DNA of 64,000 bases from a virus, in IMG/VR virus record IMGVR_UViG_3300026484_000157, positions 62,001 through 126,000 of that record; one strand, 5' to 3'. Below the pieces are notes generated by a model. That model ran no database searches. It saw only the letters and a program-made list of their open reading frames with translations, and had not been told where the DNA came from. Shown here piece by piece: positions 41,912 to 49,997 of the stretch (positions within the stretch are counted from its first letter, which is position 1; each line of letters starts with the position of its first letter). The position numbers were made by a program, and so were the translations under genes.

Positions 41912-42268
41912 ATGTCTGTTCAAATATCTTGCCTTGAGCAAATTTCACCAGATAGATGGACTGCCAGTCTGTCACTATTCGATTGTTCTAATCAATCGAA
42001 TAGCAATATAGAGCAAATTAATTGTTATGCCAATTCTAAGGAAGAGGCTGAAACAAAATTAATAGAATCATATAGAAATCTGATTGGTACAAGATTAGAT
42101 ATGCTCACTAAGGATTCTACTAGATTAGAAGCCAGAAAACAGGAGCTTCAATTAGAAATTGACACTTATGAGGAAGATGACACTACTTTGTCTGAGAATG
42201 AGCTTGGTGTTGTTGAAGATGAGTTGAAAGAAATTTACAACAAAATGGAGAAACTACAATGGTTATAA
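41912..42268 (+). CDS. Hypothetical protein with coiled coil
   Basis: 118 aa; last 60 residues are a helical hairpin (RLEARKQELQLEIDTYEED ... EKLQWL). Overlaps the ThyX-like gene by 10 bp. Unknown. Confidence 0.6.
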   Translation: MSVQISCLEQISPDRWTASLSLFDCSNQSNSNIEQINCYANSKEEAETKLIESYRNLIGTRLDMLTKDSTRLEARKQELQLEIDTYEEDDTTLSENELGVVEDELKEIYNKMEKLQWL

Positions 42269-43431
42269 ATATTTATGATGATAACATAGGTTATCTTACT
42301 AATGAAGTTAGTTCTGTTCCGACTAGTTTGGCTAATGCTAATGAAGAAAATAGAATAAAATTTGTTACAGATTTAGCAGCAGTATCTAGAGGTAAATCTG
42401 AGAGTAATAATCCAGAAAAAAGATATCAGTCGTTACTTAAGGAAGCAGCACCTAAACAAATTGATGGATATAAAGAGAAATCACCATCAAGACCCTTAGA
42501 ATTCCTGCCAATTGCAATCAACTATACAATTGTGCCATCGGCAACTCCACATATCGCATTAAAGCTGAAAAATGAAGATCAAAATATCAATCTGATTGAT
42601 TTTTCAAACAATATAGCTAAATATAGTTATATGAAGGATGGGGTATTATATACAAACATGAGATGTTTGTTAAATGCAGGGATTCCCTATGATAACATTC
42701 CATATAACGATAATATAGAAGGATTCATAGCATTGAAAGCTAAGATCCCAATGTTTGTATGGGCACAAGTTCCAAATACACACAATGCAATATCTAAGGA
42801 AGCTCAATCAGATAGAATGGTCGATATAAACGAATATTGGTTACCAAATGACATATTACAAAGAATTGTCAATAAACAGTGGAAGATATCTATCGACAAG
42901 AAGACAAAACAAGGTGTATTCTTTAGTAAAATGGATATCAGATTATTTGTTAATCAAGAAGCACCAACGAGAGAAGCCCTTGTCAATTATTTCCTATCAA
43001 TTGGTCAATCTGATTGTCAAACACTATTCAAAACTTTGGGATACCCTAGAGAAATCTATTCTCGTGCAATGTATTATTTCAAGTATAAAGAGGTAGTGAC
43101 AACTGCATGGATTCAAGATCCTAATACATGGAAGCATTTGCTTGTTGAAAGAAACTCTGTTCAAGATGTTTCAAAGAATTGGACACAAACAGAAACTAAT
43201 CAATTTACAAACTCAATCAAATATCTTATTGTTAAAGATTTAGGCATTGAATTGAAATATGAAGCCCAAAAGTCACCACTGGATGCTCTCATTGGATCTA
43301 CAATGAGACATGGGAGAAAAAAAGTAACCATAATCAGTGTAAGTTCGTATAAATTCAATGAATTGAGAGTGTTATACAAGAATGGTGATGAGGACTCGAT
43401 CCCATTAACCGATTTAACTCAATGGAAATAG
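42259..43431 (+). CDS. ThyX-like protein with degenerate signature
   Basis: 390 aa. The stretch MFVWAQVPNTHNAISKEAQSDRM followed by YWLP lines up with the ThyX signature (RHRxxSxNExSxRY ... P), but the RHR is replaced. The C-terminal REIYSRAMYYFKYKEV ... TWKHLLVERNSVQDVS matches the ThyX FAD-binding helices. ThyX makes dTMP from dUMP using flavin. Loss of RHR suggests altered chemistry or a lost activity. A different flavin protein is possible. Confidence 0.45.
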   Translation: MVINIYDDNIGYLTNEVSSVPTSLANANEENRIKFVTDLAAVSRGKSESNNPEKRYQSLLKEAAPKQIDGYKEKSPSRPLEFLPIAINYTIVPSATPHIALKLKNEDQNINLIDFSNNIAKYSYMKDGVLYTNMRCLLNAGIPYDNIPYNDNIEGFIALKAKIPMFVWAQVPNTHNAISKEAQSDRMVDINEYWLPNDILQRIVNKQWKISIDKKTKQGVFFSKMDIRLFVNQEAPTREALVNYFLSIGQSDCQTLFKTLGYPREIYSRAMYYFKYKEVVTTAWIQDPNTWKHLLVERNSVQDVSKNWTQTETNQFTNSIKYLIVKDLGIELKYEAQKSPLDALIGSTMRHGRKKVTIISVSSYKFNELRVLYKNGDEDSIPLTDLTQWK

Positions 43432-43442
43432 TGTTTTAATTT
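43428..43442 (+). repeat. 15-bp repeat ATAGTGTTTTAATTT, copy 2
   Basis: Identical to 34141-34155 and likewise at the 5' border of a structured gap. Confidence 0.75.
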
Positions 43443-43602
43443 CCATTTTATGACTGATAGGTAATGAGTTCAGCATCCATTATTTATTTCCACGATAGCA
43501 TGCTAGTGGCAGTCAATCCGTACTGAACTCACTCGTTTGTTAAGTTCATATATTCCTCCAAGAATTAAGATAAAAGATCCCCTAAGCTTCAGCAACTTAG
43601 GG
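43443..43602 (+). ncRNA. Structured intergenic element with CCTCC
   Basis: TGAGTTCAG (43465-43473) / CTGAACTCA (43523-43531), 9 bp, encloses a hairpin 43490-43509 (CCAC-TAGC / GCTA-GTGG, two-base bulge). TGACTG (43451-43456) / CAGTCA (43510-43515) would cross it, a possible pseudoknot. Downstream TTCCTCCA (43552-43559) is complementary to TGGAGGAA of the RBS at 50933. A 7-bp hairpin CCCTAAG/CTTAGGG (43580-43602) may end the RNA. No ORF fits this gap. Confidence 0.5.
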
Positions 43603-43608
43603 TGATTC
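43580..43608 (+). terminator. Possible terminator
   Basis: CCCTAAG, 9-nt loop, CTTAGGG, then TGATTCTT. The T-tract is poor. Confidence 0.4.
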
Positions 43609-43636
43609 TTATAAAACTCACTCAAAACAAATCCAG

Positions 43637-43665
43637 TTAAAACTACAAAAATCTCCTTTTATAAA
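43637..43665 (+). promoter_or_regulatory. Promoter TTAAAA-N17-TATAAA with anti-RBS spacer
   Basis: TCTCCTT (43652-43658) in the spacer is complementary to AAGGAGA (43683-43689), the RBS of the next gene. Confidence 0.7.
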
Positions 43666-43695
43666 ACAATAAGTTCAAAAACAAGGAGAAATAAC

Positions 43696-44160
43696 ATGAA
43701 CCAAGAACAAAATAACATTTACATCAAAGTAGCATCTTCTCATTTAGATGAAGCACCAGTTTTAACAGCACCGATAACAAAAGAGGATAAAGCATTCTTT
43801 GTAATAGTATCAGGTAGTCAAGGTACTAAAGTACTAGGTATTCTTACTGAACCAGAAGTTCTTGAAATTGCTAAAGGTCAGCATAATGCAATTGCTGAGG
43901 GTACAAGAGGCACACTAGCTATTCCAGAAGGTACACCATTAGAAGTTGTAAATGCTGATTTGCTTAACACTTACACTATGATCCCACTTGAAGGTATGCA
44001 ACTTCAATCAATTACAAGTCAATTTACTGTTGAAGAGACTGATGCACCTGTTGAACCAGAGACTGAAGAGTCAGAAGCTAAAGAAGATGATCTTCCATCG
44101 GAAGAAGACCATGAAGCACCAGTTGATGACTGTGAATGCGACACAGAGTGTAACTCTTAA
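43696..44160 (+). CDS. Hypothetical protein with acidic tail
   Basis: 154 aa; folded beta-rich part to residue 110, then a Glu/Asp tail ending ECDTECNS. Strong RBS and promoter and own terminator suggest an abundant, separately regulated product. Unknown. Confidence 0.6.
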   Translation: MNQEQNNIYIKVASSHLDEAPVLTAPITKEDKAFFVIVSGSQGTKVLGILTEPEVLEIAKGQHNAIAEGTRGTLAIPEGTPLEVVNADLLNTYTMIPLEGMQLQSITSQFTVEETDAPVEPETEESEAKEDDLPSEEDHEAPVDDCECDTECNS

Positions 44161-44178
44161 AAAACACTTGCTCTGCTC

Positions 44179-44214
44179 AAATATGAATGCTATGTCAATG
44201 GCATTCATATTTTT
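44179..44214 (+). terminator. Intrinsic terminator
   Basis: AAATATGAATGC and GCATTCATATTT (12 bp perfect, 10-nt loop) followed by TT: closes the monocistronic unit 43637-44160. Confidence 0.7.
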
Positions 44215-44292
44215 CAATTAAAAAGAAACCAACATTTTGTTTATTGAGAAGATAGATATCATTTTACTAAACAAAATTATAAGGAATATGAG

Positions 44293-44889
44293 ATGAGAAA
44301 CATACACAATCAACTTACTGCACAATACAAGGCATCAATATCGAGAGTTAAAATGTTAGAAGATAAAATAGATTCGAATGATGCTGAAATCATAACACTG
44401 GACAAGGTTAATGAATTTTTCCAAGAAGTTATTGATTTTAAAACTAGTTCGACAAGAGAATTTATTAAGAACCTAGTTAATGATGGTCTGTCATTCATAT
44501 TCAATAATGACCTCCAAATTGATATTGTATCGAGCATAAAAATGAACAAGGTGGTATATTCTATCCAAATTATTAATACTGCAGACGGTACTATCGGTAC
44601 GAAAGAATCATATGGTGGTGGAATTTTAGCAGTAATATCATTTCTATTGAAATTAACAATGCATTTCTTGTCAAATCAATACAAACTAATGGTGCTTGAT
44701 GAAACATTGGCATTTGTATCAGAAGATTACCAAGAAAACTTATCAATGTTCCTTAAACAGATATCTGAGAAATTTGGATATGACATCTTATTGATATCGC
44801 ATCAACCAAAGCTTAATACTCATGCAAACAAAATATATACAATAGTAAACACTAATGGTATATCTAGTCTAAGAAATAATAATGACTGA
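44293..44889 (+). CDS. sbcC: SbcC/Rad50-like ATPase, C-terminal half
   Basis: 198 aa. Starts with about 60 residues of coil, then the C-lobe: signature-like SYGGGILAVISF, Walker B KLMVLDETLAF and H-loop LLISHQP. There is no Walker A, which is in the N-half at 37261. The two halves are 5.8 kb apart. The returning coil here is much shorter than the outgoing one (about 60 against 250 residues). Overlaps the TOPRIM gene by 8 bp. RBS TAAGGAATATGAG; TTTTGTTTA/TAAACAAAA flank the leader. Confidence 0.8.
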   Translation: MRNIHNQLTAQYKASISRVKMLEDKIDSNDAEIITLDKVNEFFQEVIDFKTSSTREFIKNLVNDGLSFIFNNDLQIDIVSSIKMNKVVYSIQIINTADGTIGTKESYGGGILAVISFLLKLTMHFLSNQYKLMVLDETLAFVSEDYQENLSMFLKQISEKFGYDILLISHQPKLNTHANKIYTIVNTNGISSLRNNND

Positions 44890-45475
44890 AGACGAATTAT
44901 ATCAAATAGCAAGAAAGGAATCACCTGAGCTAACTAGTTATCTAGGTAAGAGAAAGCTCAGAGATTCAGGTGCTATTGGTTATATTAAAAGCACAATTTA
45001 CAATGATAGAGTTATAACCAATAGTATTTTGCTGTTTACTAGAGATTCTCTTGGCAAAATTGTACAAATCGAACAAAGAAGAATGGACAATAATTCATAC
45101 AACAAAATATATACCGATATGAATGCGATTCCAATATTTAATATTGAGTCGGTACTGTTTGCTGAAACTATAATTATAACAGAGTCAATACATGATGCAG
45201 AGTCAATAAACCAAAATATATCAGGATGTGTGGCGATATCAACTAATTCTGCATCAGTTAAAATGAAACAAATACTTATGCTTTTAGTTATTCTAATAGA
45301 TAAGAAAGTTTGGATTGCTTTTGATAATGATAGTTCAGGACAAATCAATGCTAAGAGATTACAAGAATTTCTGCCCAATGCAGAATTATTGGACTATCCT
45401 TATAACGATTTAAATGAATTTTTGAAGAAGAATAGAAGCCTTTTTAAATCTTACATACTAGAACAAATAATATAA
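44882..45475 (+). CDS. Primase catalytic (TOPRIM) half
   Basis: 197 aa. TOPRIM motifs: IIITESIHDAES (catalytic Glu), VAISTNSASVKMKQ, and VWIAFDNDSSGQINAKR (D-x-D). N-terminal part resembles the RNA-polymerase basic domain of DnaG-like primases in position. No zinc domain is present; the matching N-terminal module is at 13488, 31 kb away. It would make RNA primers for the DnaB-type helicase. Confidence 0.7.
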   Translation: MTEDELYQIARKESPELTSYLGKRKLRDSGAIGYIKSTIYNDRVITNSILLFTRDSLGKIVQIEQRRMDNNSYNKIYTDMNAIPIFNIESVLFAETIIITESIHDAESINQNISGCVAISTNSASVKMKQILMLLVILIDKKVWIAFDNDSSGQINAKRLQEFLPNAELLDYPYNDLNEFLKKNRSLFKSYILEQII

Positions 45476-45487
45476 GGATAAGACTCA

Positions 45488-46381
45488 ATGAACAAGAAAA
45501 TACCTAACATATCATATTCATCATACTCAATGTACAAACAATGCCCACGAGAATTTTGGTATCAATACATGCAAAAAGAAGTTAAGCAAACAGAATCATG
45601 TGGTTATTTCTCGTTTATAGGGACAATTTTTCAGTATGTATTTGAAAAGATAACAAATGACAGATTATATAGAATATACAGTTATGATGAGTTAGTTAAG
45701 ATGATTAATTCAGATTTACAAGCTACAATCGATACATGCACTGTTCCATTGGGGCTAGATACAGATAGGAACATTAAGGGTATAGGATTTTATGATGGCA
45801 TGGAAGGACAATGGTCGATTGATATTACTAAATATACAAATCAAGATATATTGGATGAGTTTGAAAATGTATTTCCAAATCTAGAGAAATGGTTGAATAA
45901 ACCACACAAAATCCTTGATGCAACAGTGTGTGAGCCTTATTACAAAAAAGAATACAAGTCATTGGAAGGTCGACCTTATAAAATGGTCGGATATATTGAC
46001 TTTTTAATTAAGAGAAAGAAGTTATCGATCATTGATGGTAAGAGAAACACTTTTGTTACCTACAAGAAGTCAGACACTGAAAAGAAAAACCCAGAGTTTC
46101 CTTTTATTTCTCCGACCCAACTCCACTTTTATATAATTCTTACAAATTCTTTAGACTCTTTTGAGTTCATCAGTTTTTGGGATTATACTAAAAATAAGAT
46201 CATTAGAGTACCAGTTACAAAAGAAGATGTACTCAAAACTAAAGAAGAAATTGACAAAACAGTTGATTTAATATGGAAAGATGAACAATGGAATAAACAT
46301 CCATCTCAACAAAATTGTAAATTCTGTTCGTATAAAGAACATTGTCATAAACAAATTGATGAAGAAGGGATAGAAATATGA
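45488..46381 (+). CDS. Fe-S PD-(D/E)XK nuclease (Cas4/AddB-like)
   Basis: 297 aa. YSSYSMYKQCPREFWYQY (first Cys and RecB-type start), then YKMVGYIDFL ... LSIIDGKR (catalytic Asp ... Asp-x-Lys) and a terminal CKFCSYKEHC that completes a four-Cys Fe-S cluster. Cas4- and AddB-type single-strand exonucleases share this plan. In a phage it probably processes DNA ends with RecA/SbcCD; there is no CRISPR array here. Confidence 0.8.
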   Translation: MNKKIPNISYSSYSMYKQCPREFWYQYMQKEVKQTESCGYFSFIGTIFQYVFEKITNDRLYRIYSYDELVKMINSDLQATIDTCTVPLGLDTDRNIKGIGFYDGMEGQWSIDITKYTNQDILDEFENVFPNLEKWLNKPHKILDATVCEPYYKKEYKSLEGRPYKMVGYIDFLIKRKKLSIIDGKRNTFVTYKKSDTEKKNPEFPFISPTQLHFYIILTNSLDSFEFISFWDYTKNKIIRVPVTKEDVLKTKEEIDKTVDLIWKDEQWNKHPSQQNCKFCSYKEHCHKQIDEEGIEI

Positions 46382-46539
46382 CCATTCATCAAGAAATTAA
46401 GCAATTAATAAACACAGGAACATCTAAAAAACTAGCAATCATATCAAAACCATCTTTAAACAAATTGGATATGGTGTTAGAAACTCTAAAGAAAGAGAAT
46501 TTGGAGTTATACAATAAACTTATGGGAGATAACAAATGA
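46378..46539 (+). CDS. Small hypothetical protein (53 aa)
   Basis: ATG overlaps the nuclease stop and TGA overlaps the next ATG. Helical and Lys/Leu-rich (DMVLETLKKENLELYNKL). Unknown. Confidence 0.55.
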   Translation: MTIHQEIKQLINTGTSKKLAIISKPSLNKLDMVLETLKKENLELYNKLMGDNK

Positions 46540-46841
46540 GAGTAATAGCAGGGATAATCCCTTTGAAAAACAAACGAGTAAAAGCTGAAAAGAAATTAGT
46601 GACTATTGACATTAAGGCTACTATGTCAGAGGGGGATATGGCGAATTTCCTTGGAATGCTTGATACTATACAGAATTTAGGTGCTGTTGGTTCATCAAGA
46701 ACTATTGAATTATGGGTAGATGGTGATGGTGCTTCATCACCTAAATTTGAATATAAGATTAACCCACCAAGTTTAGTGGAACCAATAATGACAGATGAAT
46801 CTGCTAATGGCACATTCAGATTTGAAATGGAGGGACAATAA
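46536..46841 (+). CDS. Hypothetical protein with IAGI N-terminus (101 aa)
   Basis: MRVIAGIIPLKNKR resembles the N-terminal tag of the products at 52436 and 57580. Remaining domain alpha/beta. RBS GGGAGATAACAA. Unknown. Confidence 0.6.
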   Translation: MRVIAGIIPLKNKRVKAEKKLVTIDIKATMSEGDMANFLGMLDTIQNLGAVGSSRTIELWVDGDGASSPKFEYKINPPSLVEPIMTDESANGTFRFEMEGQ

Positions 46842-47410
46842 TGGATAATACAATTTTGGTTGACATGGACAATACAGCATTTGATTTTACAAAGCAATAT
46901 GTAAAATATCATAATAAACAAGTTGGTACGACAATAAGACCTATAGATCTTAAGGGTGCAGGTTACAATTTCTTCTCAATATTAGGAGTTTCAGAAGAAG
47001 GTAAATACAATTATTTAAGATTACCTAAATTTTTTGATTCAATGCCACCAATGGAGGGTGCAGTTGCAATATTGAATAAATTACATAAACAAGGTATCAA
47101 CATAATTTTTACAACTACTGGTGTTGTGCCTGAGGCATATAGTGGCAAAATTAACTGTTTGAAACGATATTTTAAATGGTTCAATATGGAAGATCATCTA
47201 ATCATGATTAAGAACAAGCATTTGTTGAAACCTGCAATCATAATTGATGATAACCCCCATGTAATTAGAAATTCAAGAGATCATCATCATGTAATTATAT
47301 TTGATGATGACTGGAATCAGAACATGGAATGTGACTATCGGACTAGAAGTTGGGATGATGCTTTATATCAACACATTCTAAACACAATAAGGATACAAAA
47401 TGAGAAATAA
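46841..47410 (+). CDS. HAD-family 5'(3')-deoxyribonucleotidase
   Basis: 189 aa; dephosphorylates dNMPs. Motif I VDMDNTAFDF (DxDxT), motif II IIFTTTG, motif III Lys near KHLLKP, motif IV IIIDDNP. Size and order match the NT5C group. In a phage with dNMP kinase and a PurA/PurZ-like enzyme it helps set the deoxynucleotide pool. Confidence 0.8.
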   Translation: MDNTILVDMDNTAFDFTKQYVKYHNKQVGTTIRPIDLKGAGYNFFSILGVSEEGKYNYLRLPKFFDSMPPMEGAVAILNKLHKQGINIIFTTTGVVPEAYSGKINCLKRYFKWFNMEDHLIMIKNKHLLKPAIIIDDNPHVIRNSRDHHHVIIFDDDWNQNMECDYRTRSWDDALYQHILNTIRIQNEK

Positions 47411-47831
47411 ATTGGATATTGGGGCATCTTTAGCTAAGGCAAAGAGTAGAAAAGCAAGAGCATCTGTTAAACATACAGCATCATTTGATGATATGTCAAA
47501 AGAATTACTTGATGTAGTTAAAAAATATGAGGGTGAGCAAGATAAGATAAACAAAAAAGTTGAACCAATTGTTAGTAGACTAAATGAATTTTACCTAAAT
47601 GACGATATTGCTGAATGTAGTGATGCAAAAGACATTAAGAAGTATGTAAAAGAAGCAAAAGACTTTGGATTTGAAGATTATGAAGACGAAGATGAAAAAG
47701 ATGCAGTAATTTCACTTCTTGACGATGTATACAAAAATGCAGAAGATTTAGCAGAATACTACAATAACCAAAACAGTGGAATTTCAGGATTAATCATCGG
47801 TGTTCAAAATCTTATAAATGATCTAAAGTAA
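47400..47831 (+). CDS. Hypothetical helical protein (143 aa)
   Basis: Basic N-terminal 25 residues (KLDIGASLAKAKSRKARAS), then acidic helices. The basic head could be a targeting or cleavage segment. Unknown. Confidence 0.6.
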   Translation: MRNKLDIGASLAKAKSRKARASVKHTASFDDMSKELLDVVKKYEGEQDKINKKVEPIVSRLNEFYLNDDIAECSDAKDIKKYVKEAKDFGFEDYEDEDEKDAVISLLDDVYKNAEDLAEYYNNQNSGISGLIIGVQNLINDLK

Positions 47832-47842
47832 AGGAATTTAAA

Positions 47843-48703
47843 ATGGCAAAAGATAAAATCAAGACTGCATCTGTTACAACTGAATTAGTTGATCATTTAG
47901 CAGCAGATATGAACGGTAGAGTAGTTGTAGTAGTAGACGGTAAAAAATATGGTATATCTGACACAGTAAAAACTGGTAGTGGTCTTATCCTAATGGTAGA
48001 TGAAGATGATGATTTTCCAAAAGCTAAAGATATTATTGATGACATAGAACAATCAACTGGTTTACCTATTTTGATTGAAATAAATGGTAAGGCTCTTCCA
48101 ATCAAATCAATTGAGGGATACAAAAGAGGTATTCAAATCAATGCAAATACTAACACTAGTCTTGCTTATATGAATAAAGCAAAGAAGCTAGAAACTGTTG
48201 AAATGGCAGATGCTGAAGGTCTAGTAGTTGGTGAGAAAGATGGAAACCCAGTTACTATTCTAGTTGGTGATGATTTAATTGGATCTGCAGAAATTGAGAT
48301 CAACTGGGGAGAAGACAAATATGAGATCATAATGATTGATGATTTATTTGACGAACTTAAAAAGCTGACTTCAATTAGTCTTAGTGGCTCTGAAAAAGAT
48401 CAAGTTATTACTTTTGTTCAAGATAGATATGGATTTGTTATTGGTAAGAAAATGGATGCTTCAACTCCAACTACTGCAACATCATTCACACAAGATAAGC
48501 TTGTATCAATTATTCAAGACTGGGTAGGTATGGATGCAGATGAAGATGCTATCGAATCAGTTCTTTGGGCACTTATGATGATTGATGAAGATTCTGCAGT
48601 TTGTCAATATCTTAAAAAGGCTAGATTTGAATATGAAAAAGGTCGTGAAGAGTTTGATATGACTAATAGTTCAATCATTGCAGGAATTTGCAGTAAAAAG
48701 TAA
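47843..48703 (+). CDS. Hypothetical acidic protein (286 aa)
   Basis: RBS AAAGGAATTTAAA. Two related beta-rich units (about residues 20-100 and 125-170: GRVVVVVDGKKYGI against GNPVTILVGDDLIG), then a helical domain. No family recognised. Confidence 0.6.
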   Translation: MAKDKIKTASVTTELVDHLAADMNGRVVVVVDGKKYGISDTVKTGSGLILMVDEDDDFPKAKDIIDDIEQSTGLPILIEINGKALPIKSIEGYKRGIQINANTNTSLAYMNKAKKLETVEMADAEGLVVGEKDGNPVTILVGDDLIGSAEIEINWGEDKYEIIMIDDLFDELKKLTSISLSGSEKDQVITFVQDRYGFVIGKKMDASTPTTATSFTQDKLVSIIQDWVGMDADEDAIESVLWALMMIDEDSAVCQYLKKARFEYEKGREEFDMTNSSIIAGICSKK

Positions 48704-48732
48704 TTAATCAACCCATCTATTGATCCTATAAA
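48704..48732 (+). promoter_or_regulatory. Promoter TTAATC-N17-TATAAA
   Basis: One base after the stop of the upstream gene. Spacer carries the left arm of the start-codon hairpin at 48714-48753. Confidence 0.6.
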
Positions 48733-48753
48733 AAAACAAAGGATCAATAGATG
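48714..48753 (+). promoter_or_regulatory. 13-bp inverted repeat covering RBS and ATG
   Basis: CATCTATTGATCC (48714-48726) and GGATCAATAGATG (48741-48753), perfect. The right arm is the RBS plus the whole start codon; the left arm is in the promoter spacer. Confidence 0.75.
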
Positions 48754-48945
48754 AAAGCAAAAACAAATTTAGAAAATAACCTCAACACTGCAATCCAAAA
48801 ACTCCAACAGATTAAAACTGAAATCTACAATCAACCAATTTTACAATACGAATTGGAACAAATCATCAAGAATAATACAGTAAAAGAAGCAACTAGACTA
48901 ATCTTACAGAGATATACATTAATAGAAAATGAAGGAGACAAATAA
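48751..48945 (+). CDS. Hypothetical protein (64 aa)
   Basis: Helical, Gln/Asn-rich. Translation start is locked in the hairpin in any read-through transcript. TAATG junction with the next gene. Unknown. Confidence 0.55.
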   Translation: MKAKTNLENNLNTAIQKLQQIKTEIYNQPILQYELEQIIKNNTVKEATRLILQRYTLIENEGDK

Positions 48946-49223
48946 TGGGAATGTTCGATTACACATATCATAAATGTCCAGAATGCAAGAGAATTGCAGA
49001 GGGTCAATCAAAGGCTTCGGAATGTTCATTAAAAAGGTATTACTTTGGTGATATAAAAGATGAGTTGCCAGAAGTGGTAAATGAGTTCACATATGAATCT
49101 GAAGAATTTTACCCAGCAAATTTTGAAATACTAGCAGAGGCAGAGCGATTTGGTCTTAAGTGTGACCATTGTGGATATAAGGCAAATGTGAAGTTACTAT
49201 CAATAGTGGTGGATATATCATGA
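48945..49223 (+). CDS. Zinc-binding hypothetical protein (92 aa)
   Basis: CPEC near residue 11 and CDHC near 75, with another Cys at 27; a probable two-part zinc ribbon. MGMFDYTYHKCPEC is a wording found in phage proteins of unknown role. Overlaps the YopX gene. Confidence 0.6.
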   Translation: MGMFDYTYHKCPECKRIAEGQSKASECSLKRYYFGDIKDELPEVVNEFTYESEEFYPANFEILAEAERFGLKCDHCGYKANVKLLSIVVDIS

Positions 49224-49648
49224 ACTTCAATCGTGAAATTAAATTTAAAGCATTAGGACATCCTGATAAATCATCTAAAAATAGATGGATATATGGCACT
49301 AATATCTATGCCAATGAGAACACAGATATGGATATTCATTCATTGGCAGCATACGAAAGACTAATGAGGGGTAACCATTTAAATGCAAAAACTAGATGTC
49401 AGTTCACTAATTGTTTCTCTAAAAATGGCGATGAACTATATGAGGGAGATATCATCTTATGGAATGGTATTGTAAACTACATAAAATTGGTAAAAGGAGC
49501 ATACTCATTGGTAAATAACAAATCGAACAACTATAGATATTTATTTGTGGTTGCAAACAACTGTGAAATTATCGGCAATATTCACATTGAAAATAAATAC
49601 TATAAAGTAACAGACTCTGGTGAGGTAATATTTGGAATTGGATATTAA
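49220..49648 (+). CDS. YopX-family protein
   Basis: 142 aa. NREIKFKALG at the start, SKNGDELYEGDIILWNG in the middle and EIIGNIHIEN at the end are the typical YopX landmarks. The family is common in phages; its function is unknown. Confidence 0.75.
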   Translation: MNFNREIKFKALGHPDKSSKNRWIYGTNIYANENTDMDIHSLAAYERLMRGNHLNAKTRCQFTNCFSKNGDELYEGDIILWNGIVNYIKLVKGAYSLVNNKSNNYRYLFVVANNCEIIGNIHIENKYYKVTDSGEVIFGIGY

Positions 49649-49673
49649 AACTTTTATCATTTGATTTTATAAG
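49645..49673 (+). promoter_or_regulatory. Promoter TTAAAA-N17-TATAAG with anti-RBS spacer
   Basis: TTATC and TTGATTTT (49654-49668) pair with AAAATCAA and GATAA (49688-49701) of the class I leader. Confidence 0.7.
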
Positions 49674-49705
49674 AACATAACAAATCAAAAATCAAGGATA
49701 ACAAC

Positions 49706-49996
49706 ATGATATTAGTAATAGACATTAAATCACTGGCAGTTTCTTCAATAGAAGCAATAAATGATAATCACATAACAAAGCACAGTCCAATCAAAAGATT
49801 GATGAGAATGCATCAAGCAATTAATTTAGACATATTAGAAAATCAAGAATACGATTTCCTGAAAATAACAGATATAAATGCCCAAGACTATAATACAGTA
49901 AAAGAATTTGTAACAGCTAGATTACAAGAGATTTATTGGAAAAATAGATCGGAAAATGCTTTTAATACACTTCTTCAAACAATAGGAGAGCAATAA
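49706..49996 (+). CDS. Hypothetical protein (96 aa)
   Basis: Class I leader. Helical with a beta-strand start (MILVIDIKSLAVSS). Two bases before the next gene. Unknown. Confidence 0.55.
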   Translation: MILVIDIKSLAVSSIEAINDNHITKHSPIKRLMRMHQAINLDILENQEYDFLKITDINAQDYNTVKEFVTARLQEIYWKNRSENAFNTLLQTIGEQ

Positions 49997-49997
49997 A

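Noticed and set aside
45488-46381. cas4 as a sign of a CRISPR system
   Set aside because: No repeat-spacer array or other cas gene is present; Cas4/AddB-like nucleases are common phage recombination genes.
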